DNA from: Stenotrophomonas sp.
GTDB lineage: Bacteria > Pseudomonadota > Gammaproteobacteria > Xanthomonadales > Xanthomonadaceae
Assembly (NCBI GenBank): GCA_003484865.1
Contig: DMZT01000038.1
Coordinates: forward strand, 1-10,777
Direction of reading: 5' to 3'
DNA: 10,777 nucleotides
A program made the position numbers and the translations under genes. The notes under the pieces were generated by a model. It was not told the origin of the DNA. It worked only from the letters and a program-made list of their open reading frames with translations, and did no database searches. Shown here piece by piece: positions 6,365 through 10,777 of this stretch. Every line of letters begins with the position of its first letter. Position 1 is the stretch's first letter.

Positions 6365-6406
6365 GCTTTGGCTTTGGCTTTGGCTTCGGCTTCGGCATTG
6401 GCGCTG
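6365..6406. repeat. Hexanucleotide tandem repeat (GCTTTG/GCTTCG, seven units)
   Basis: Units are GCTTTG three times, GCTTCG twice, then GCATTG and GCGCTG. It lies about 120 bases upstream of kynU. Its T-rich plus strand gives an asymmetric, relatively AT-rich patch in GC-rich DNA. It is a different hexamer from the one at 74-130 but similar in design. No reading frame through it is convincing. Confidence 0.85.
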
Positions 6407-6527
6407 GGTCCCTTGAGCGCCAGCTGCCAATCACCAGCCCCCGCCAAATCAGCACCGCAAGCCAGATTCAGCCCACGCCCCCACCACCCGGATAAACTGT
6501 CGGCTCACTGACACCGCCGGTTGCACC

Positions 6528-7805
6528 ATGTCCGAACTCCTCAGCCGCACCCATGCCGTTGCCCTGGACGCCGCCGACCCGCTGCGCGCCCTGCGCAACG
6601 AATTCGTCTTCCCGCAGCACAACCATCGCGACCAGACCTACTTCGTCGGCAACTCGCTGGGTCTGCAGCCGCGCGGGGCACGTGCCGCCGTCCAGGAAGT
6701 CATGGACAAATGGGCCTCGCTGGCGGTCGAAGGCCACTTCACCGGCGACACCCAGTGGCTGCACTACCACCGCCTGGTCAGCGAACAGCTCGCCCGCGTC
6801 GTCGGCGCCTTGCCTAGCGAAGTCGTGGCGATGAACACCCTCAGCGTCAACCTGCACCTGATGATGGTCAGCTTCTACCGGCCCACCGCCGAGCGCCCCG
6901 TCATCCTCATGGAGGCCGGCGCCTTCCCGACGGATCGGCATGCGGTGGAATCGCAGATCCGCTTCCATGGCTTCAACCCCGATACCGATCTGATCGAAGT
7001 GCAGCCCGACGAGCCCAACGGCACGATCTCGCTGCAGGCCATCGAACGCGCCATCACCGAACACGGCCCGCGCCTGGCGCTGGTGCTGTGGCCTGGCGTG
7101 CAGTACCGCAGTGGCCAGGTGTTCGATCTGGACGCCATCACCCGCATGGCGCGCCTGCAGGGCGCCCGCGTCGGCTTCGATCTGGCGCATTCGGTCGGCA
7201 ATGTGCCGTTGCAGCTGCACGATATCGCGCCGGATTTCGCCGTGTGGTGCCATTACAAGTACCTCAACGCCGGCCCGGGCGCCGTGGCCGGCTGCTTCGT
7301 GCACGAACGCCATCACCGCGATGCCACGCTGCCGCGCTTCGCCGGCTGGTGGGGCCATGAAGAAGCGACCCGCTTCAAGATGGCGCCACAGTTCGTGCCC
7401 GCTGTCGGCGCCGAAGGCTGGCAGCTCAGCAATCCGCCGGTGCTGGGCCTGGCCCCGCTGCGCGCGGCCCTCGATGTCGTCGACAAAGCCGGCGGCATCG
7501 ATGCGCTGCGGACCAAATCGCTGCGCCTGACCGGCATGCTGGATGCGCTGGTGCGTGCGCGCCTGTCGGGCGTGCTGGAGGTGCTGACGCCTTCGGAGCC
7601 GGATCGCCGCGGCTGCCAGCTGTCGCTGCGCGTGGCCGGTGGCCGCGAGCGCGGCCGCAGCCTGTTCGAGTACCTGCAGACCGTGGGTGTGCTCGGCGAC
7701 TGGCGCGAGCCCGACGTGATCCGTATCTCGCCGACACCGCTGTACAACCGCTATCTCGACCTGCACCACTTCGTCGAGGAAGTGGACGCCTGGGCCGGTC
7801 GCTGA
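6528..7805 (+). CDS. kynU: Kynureninase
   Basis: This PLP enzyme cleaves 3-hydroxykynurenine (and kynurenine) to 3-hydroxyanthranilate (or anthranilate) plus alanine. The 425-residue product is of normal length. Near the N-terminus YFVGNSLGLQPRG is the family signature. DLAHSVGNVP marks the cofactor-ring aspartate region, and K244 in WCHYKYLNAGPG is the Schiff-base lysine. RFAGWWGHE and QLSNPPVLGLAPL are also characteristic. The ATG has no clear Shine-Dalgarno, and a TAAACT at 6493-6498 is the only -10-like element seen. It leads the kynU-kmo-sbcB-DUF2461 operon, 34 bases before kmo. Its product feeds the 3-HAO encoded by nbaC across the gap. Confidence 0.97.
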   Translation: MSELLSRTHAVALDAADPLRALRNEFVFPQHNHRDQTYFVGNSLGLQPRGARAAVQEVMDKWASLAVEGHFTGDTQWLHYHRLVSEQLARVVGALPSEVVAMNTLSVNLHLMMVSFYRPTAERPVILMEAGAFPTDRHAVESQIRFHGFNPDTDLIEVQPDEPNGTISLQAIERAITEHGPRLALVLWPGVQYRSGQVFDLDAITRMARLQGARVGFDLAHSVGNVPLQLHDIAPDFAVWCHYKYLNAGPGAVAGCFVHERHHRDATLPRFAGWWGHEEATRFKMAPQFVPAVGAEGWQLSNPPVLGLAPLRAALDVVDKAGGIDALRTKSLRLTGMLDALVRARLSGVLEVLTPSEPDRRGCQLSLRVAGGRERGRSLFEYLQTVGVLGDWREPDVIRISPTPLYNRYLDLHHFVEEVDAWAGR

Positions 7806-7839
7806 CCCGACCGCCCTCCCCGCCCCCACGGACATCGCC

Positions 7840-9207
7840 TTGATCGCTACCCCCTCCCGCTCGCTGAGCATCATCGGCGCTGGCCTGGCCGGTTCACTGC
7901 TGGCCATCCTGCTGTCCCGCCAGGGCTGGCAGATCACCTTGTATGAGCGCCGCGGCGATCCGCGCGTGAGCGATTACGAGTCCGGTCGTTCGATCAATCT
8001 GGCGCTGGCCGAACGCGGCCGGCACGCACTGCGCCAAGCCGGCGTGGAAGACGCGGTCATGGCCAAGGCGGTGATGATGCGCGGGCGCATGATCCACCCG
8101 CGCGAAGGCGAGCCGCAGCTGCAACGCTACGGGCGCGACGACAGCGAAGTGATCTGGTCGATCCACCGCAAAGACCTCAACACCACGCTTTTGCAGCTGG
8201 CCGAGGATGCCGGTGCGACCGTGCACTTCCACCGCCGCCTGCACACGGTGGATTTCGATGCCGGCTACGCGCGCTTCATCGACGACCGCGACGACCAGCC
8301 GCACGACATCCGCTTCGACACCCTGATCGGGGCCGACGGTGCCGGCTCGGCGCTGCGCGCGGCGATGAACCGCAAGCAGCCGCTGGACGAGCGCATCGAC
8401 TTCCTGGACCACTCCTACAAGGAGCTGGAAATCCCGCCGACCGACGATGGCGGCTTCCGGATAGAGGCCAATGCACTGCACATCTGGCCGCGCGGGCACT
8501 ACATGTGCATCGCGTTGCCGAACGACGAAGGCACGTTCACGGTCACCCTGTTCCTGCCCAACGAGGGCGATCCGAGCTTTGCCACCACCAACAGCGGGGC
8601 CGAGGCCGAAGCGCTGTTCGCGCGCGACTTCCCCGATGCGCTGGCGCTGATCCCGAACCTGCGCCGCGACTGGGAGCAGCATCCGCCGGGCCTGCTGGGC
8701 ACGCTGCATCTCAAGCACTGGCATATGAAGGGCCGCGCGGTGCTGATCGGCGACGCGGCGCACGCGATGGTCCCGTTCCACGGCCAAGGCATGAACTGCG
8801 CCTTCGAAGACTGCATCGCCCTGGCTGCGCATCTGCTGGAGCAGGATTCGCTGGGCGAGGCCTTCGCTGCATTCGAAGCGGACCGCAAGCCGAACGCCGA
8901 GGCGATCCAGCAGATGGCGCTGGAGAACTACCTGGAGATGCGCGACCGCGTGGCCGATCCGCAGTTCCTGCTGCAGCGCGAACTGGAGCAGGCGCTGCAG
9001 GCGCGCTGGCCGACCCGCTTCGTGCCGCACTACACGATGGTCACCTTCCTGCGTACCCCGTACGCCGTGGCGCTGGCGCGCACCGAGCTGCAGCGGCGCA
9101 TGCTGGAGGAAGCCACTGCCGGGCACGACAGCCTGGCGCATATCGACTGGGCCGCACTGGAGCGGCTGGTCCACGAACAACTGCCCGTCCTGGAGGGTGC
9201 GCACTGA
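7840..9207 (+). CDS. kmo: Kynurenine 3-monooxygenase
   Basis: This FAD-dependent hydroxylase uses NADPH and O2 to turn L-kynurenine into 3-hydroxykynurenine, the branch step toward quinolinate. The 455 residues carry the FAD Rossmann motif GAGLAG (13-18) with E36 at the end of the second strand, the GADG motif at 164-167 and GDAAHAMVPFHGQGMNCAFED from 304. The start is TTG: it lies a proper distance before the FAD motif, while the first in-frame ATG, near residue 74, would delete it. The ribosome site is weak (GGA, 7830-7832). Initiation at TTG with a poor site suggests modest expression. The stop TGA shares its A with the sbcB ATG. Confidence 0.96.
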   Translation: MIATPSRSLSIIGAGLAGSLLAILLSRQGWQITLYERRGDPRVSDYESGRSINLALAERGRHALRQAGVEDAVMAKAVMMRGRMIHPREGEPQLQRYGRDDSEVIWSIHRKDLNTTLLQLAEDAGATVHFHRRLHTVDFDAGYARFIDDRDDQPHDIRFDTLIGADGAGSALRAAMNRKQPLDERIDFLDHSYKELEIPPTDDGGFRIEANALHIWPRGHYMCIALPNDEGTFTVTLFLPNEGDPSFATTNSGAEAEALFARDFPDALALIPNLRRDWEQHPPGLLGTLHLKHWHMKGRAVLIGDAAHAMVPFHGQGMNCAFEDCIALAAHLLEQDSLGEAFAAFEADRKPNAEAIQQMALENYLEMRDRVADPQFLLQRELEQALQARWPTRFVPHYTMVTFLRTPYAVALARTELQRRMLEEATAGHDSLAHIDWAALERLVHEQLPVLEGAH

Positions 9208-10646
9208 TGGCCGACAGCTTCCTGTTCTATGACCTGGAAACCTTCGGTCAGGACCCGCGCCGCACGCGCATCGCGCAGTTCGCCGGTATTCGCACCGATG
9301 CCGATCTGAACATCATCGAAGCACCGGTCAGCTTCTACGTCAAACCGGCCGATGATCTGCTGCCCTCCCCGATCGCCACCCTGATCACCGGCATCACCCC
9401 GCAGCACGCGCTGAGCGCCGGCGTCACCGAGGCCGAAGCGTTCGCGCGGATCAACGACCTGATGGCGCAGCCGGGTACCTGCTCGCTGGGCTACAACACG
9501 CTGCGCTTCGACGATGAGTTCGTCCGCCACGGGCTGTTCCGCAACTTCTACGACCCCTATGAACGCGAGTGGCGCAACGGCAATTCGCGCTGGGATCTGC
9601 TGGACATGATGCGATTGCTGCATGCGCTGCGCCCGGACGGGATTGTCTGGCCGCAGCGCGAAGACGGCGCCACGTCATTCAAGCTCGAGCATCTGGCCAC
9701 GGCCAACAACGTCCGCGAGGGCGATGCACATGAAGCGCTGTCCGATGTGCACGCGACGATCGGCTTGGCGAAGCTGTTCAAGCAGGCCCAGCCGCGGCTC
9801 TGGGACTACGCGCTGAAGCTGCGTGACAAGCGCTTCGTGGGCAGCCTGCTGGATGTGGATGCGATGCAGCCGGTGCTGCACATCTCGATGCGCTACCCGG
9901 CCCAGCGCATGTGCGCGGCACCGGTGCTGCCACTGGCGCGCCATCCCTTCATCAACAACCGCATCATCGCGTTCGATCTGGAGGGCGATATCGAGCCGCT
10001 GCTCGATCTGCCGCCGGAAACCATCGCCGCGCGCCTGTACACCCGCGCGGCCGACATGGCCGACGGTGAGCAGCGCGTGCCGCTCAAGGAAGTGCACCTC
10101 AACAAGGTCCCGGCGCTGGTCGCCTGGAACCATCTACGCCCGGCCGACCATGCGCGGCTGGGCATCGACCCGGCCGCGATCGAAGCCAACGCCGAGCGCC
10201 TGCGACAGATCGGCCCGGCCCTGGCCGAAAAAGTTCGCCAGGTGTATTCAGGTGAGCGCTCGCTGGCACCGAGCGATGTGGACGCCTCGCTCTACGACGG
10301 CTTCCTGGCCGACGGCGACAAATCCCTGATGGCACGCATCCGCACCAGCCCGCCGGCCGAACTGGCCAGCTTCGCCGAGCGCCTGCGCGACCCGCGCATG
10401 CCCGAGCTGCTGTTCCGGTACCGCGCCCGGAACTACCCGGACACCCTGGACACCACTGAGCGCTCACGCTGGAACGACTATCGTCGCCAGCGCCTGCTCG
10501 GCGATGCATCGCTGGGCGAACAGACCCTGCCGCAGTTCACCGCGCAGCTGGATGCACTGGCCGCAGAGCACGCCGACGATGCCGGCAAGCTCGCCCTGCT
10601 GCAGCACCTGCGCGACTGGGGCACCCACCTGCAGAGCAGCCTATGA
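9207..10646 (+). CDS. sbcB: Exodeoxyribonuclease I
   Basis: ExoI degrades single-stranded DNA 3' to 5' and acts in recombination, mismatch repair and end processing, with SSB as partner. The 479-residue length matches Escherichia coli ExoI. DEDDh exonuclease residues are visible: D9 and E11 in FYDLETFG, D102 or D103 in RFDDEFVR, and H175 and D180 in HEALSDVHA. SH3-like and helical C-terminal domains follow (HPFINNRIIAFDLEGDIEPLL; RYRARNYPDTL near the end). Its ATG overlaps the kmo stop by one base and its own stop overlaps the next ATG by four, so translation is coupled on both sides. The frame is open far upstream into kmo, but similarity starts only at 9207. Confidence 0.97.
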   Translation: MADSFLFYDLETFGQDPRRTRIAQFAGIRTDADLNIIEAPVSFYVKPADDLLPSPIATLITGITPQHALSAGVTEAEAFARINDLMAQPGTCSLGYNTLRFDDEFVRHGLFRNFYDPYEREWRNGNSRWDLLDMMRLLHALRPDGIVWPQREDGATSFKLEHLATANNVREGDAHEALSDVHATIGLAKLFKQAQPRLWDYALKLRDKRFVGSLLDVDAMQPVLHISMRYPAQRMCAAPVLPLARHPFINNRIIAFDLEGDIEPLLDLPPETIAARLYTRAADMADGEQRVPLKEVHLNKVPALVAWNHLRPADHARLGIDPAAIEANAERLRQIGPALAEKVRQVYSGERSLAPSDVDASLYDGFLADGDKSLMARIRTSPPAELASFAERLRDPRMPELLFRYRARNYPDTLDTTERSRWNDYRRQRLLGDASLGEQTLPQFTAQLDALAAEHADDAGKLALLQHLRDWGTHLQSSL

Positions 10647-10777
10647 GTACGTATTTCAGCCCGGCCACCTTCACCTTCCTGCGCGGCCTGGCCCGCAACA
10701 ACGACAAGACCTGGTTCAACGAGCACAAGCCGAAGTACGAAGAGCACGTCCGCCAGCCGTTCCTGCGCCTGATCACC
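10643..10777 (+). CDS. DUF2461/TIGR02453-family protein, 5' part only
   Basis: Only the first 45 codons are inside the window. They read MSTYFSPATFTFLRGLARNN, then DKTWFNEHKPKYEEHVRQPF, which fits the start of the DUF2461 family (proteins of roughly 220 residues, function unknown). The ATG overlaps the sbcB stop (ATGA), so it is the fourth gene of the kynU operon. Family call is by recognition of the N-terminal pattern; the rest is unseen. Confidence 0.85.
   Translation, partial: MSTYFSPATFTFLRGLARNNDKTWFNEHKPKYEEHVRQPFLRLIT

Noticed and set aside
6217..6495. 92-codon plus-strand frame in the nbaC-kynU gap
   Set aside because: It runs through the inverted repeat and the hexamer tract (giving GFGFGFG-type sequence), with no ribosome site; repeat-derived rather than a gene.
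7894..9204. 436-codon minus-strand frame
   Set aside because: Antisense shadow of kmo without domain, ribosome site or plausible composition.
8505..9206. Upstream extension of the sbcB frame into kmo
   Set aside because: The 234 extra codons are Arg/Gly/Ala-rich noise from the kmo antiphase; ExoI similarity begins at the ATG at 9207.

Overview
The window is GC-rich chromosomal DNA with dense, tightly packed genes. It looks like a gammaproteobacterium of the Xanthomonadaceae, most likely Stenotrophomonas or a close relative. Supporting signs are rpsF and rpsR adjacent with no priB between them, a kynurenine route to quinolinate, intergenic GTAG-type palindromes and hexanucleotide tracts, and protein sequences that read like xanthomonad orthologues. 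The assignment rests on recognition, not on a search. Almost everything here is housekeeping or conserved metabolism; I see no phage, transposase, toxin-antitoxin, CRISPR or defence genes.

Left part (1-1989, minus strand): an IscA-type Fe-S carrier gene is followed by the ribosomal operon rpsF-rpsR-rplI, which ends in a strong intrinsic terminator at 134-166. The rpsF leader contains a plausible promoter and a structure resembling the S6:S18 autoregulatory motif, with the Shine-Dalgarno in its closing stem. The 155-base rpsR-rplI spacer holds two strong hairpins. Beyond the terminator lie a hexamer tract and the edge of a dispersed repeat.

Middle (1990-6142, plus strand): a divergent promoter region separates iscA from asnS. 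After asnS come five same-strand genes with small gaps or overlaps: a two-helix membrane protein, a very acidic 104-residue protein, a PaiB-family FMN-binding protein, beta-carbonic anhydrase (can) and 3-hydroxyanthranilate 3,4-dioxygenase (nbaC/haaO).

The 385-base gap 6143-6527 contains no credible gene. It holds a large inverted-repeat structure with two GGA-loop hairpins, one of which doubles as a GTAG-type REP, plus a second hexamer tract. A partial relative of the structure lies at the left edge of the window.

Right part (6528-10777, plus strand): kynU, kmo, sbcB and the start of a DUF2461-family gene form a tight operon, with 1- and 4-base overlaps at the last two joints. KMO, kynureninase and 3-HAO together convert kynurenine to the quinolinate precursor used for NAD synthesis; the earlier steps (tryptophan 2,3-dioxygenase, formamidase) and nadC are not in the window.

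The observations most worth following up are the structured repeat and its RsmA/CsrA-like loops, the rpsF leader, the hairpins between rpsR and rplI, the Tyr40-to-His change in the IscA-type protein, and the uncharacterised genes beside asnS.
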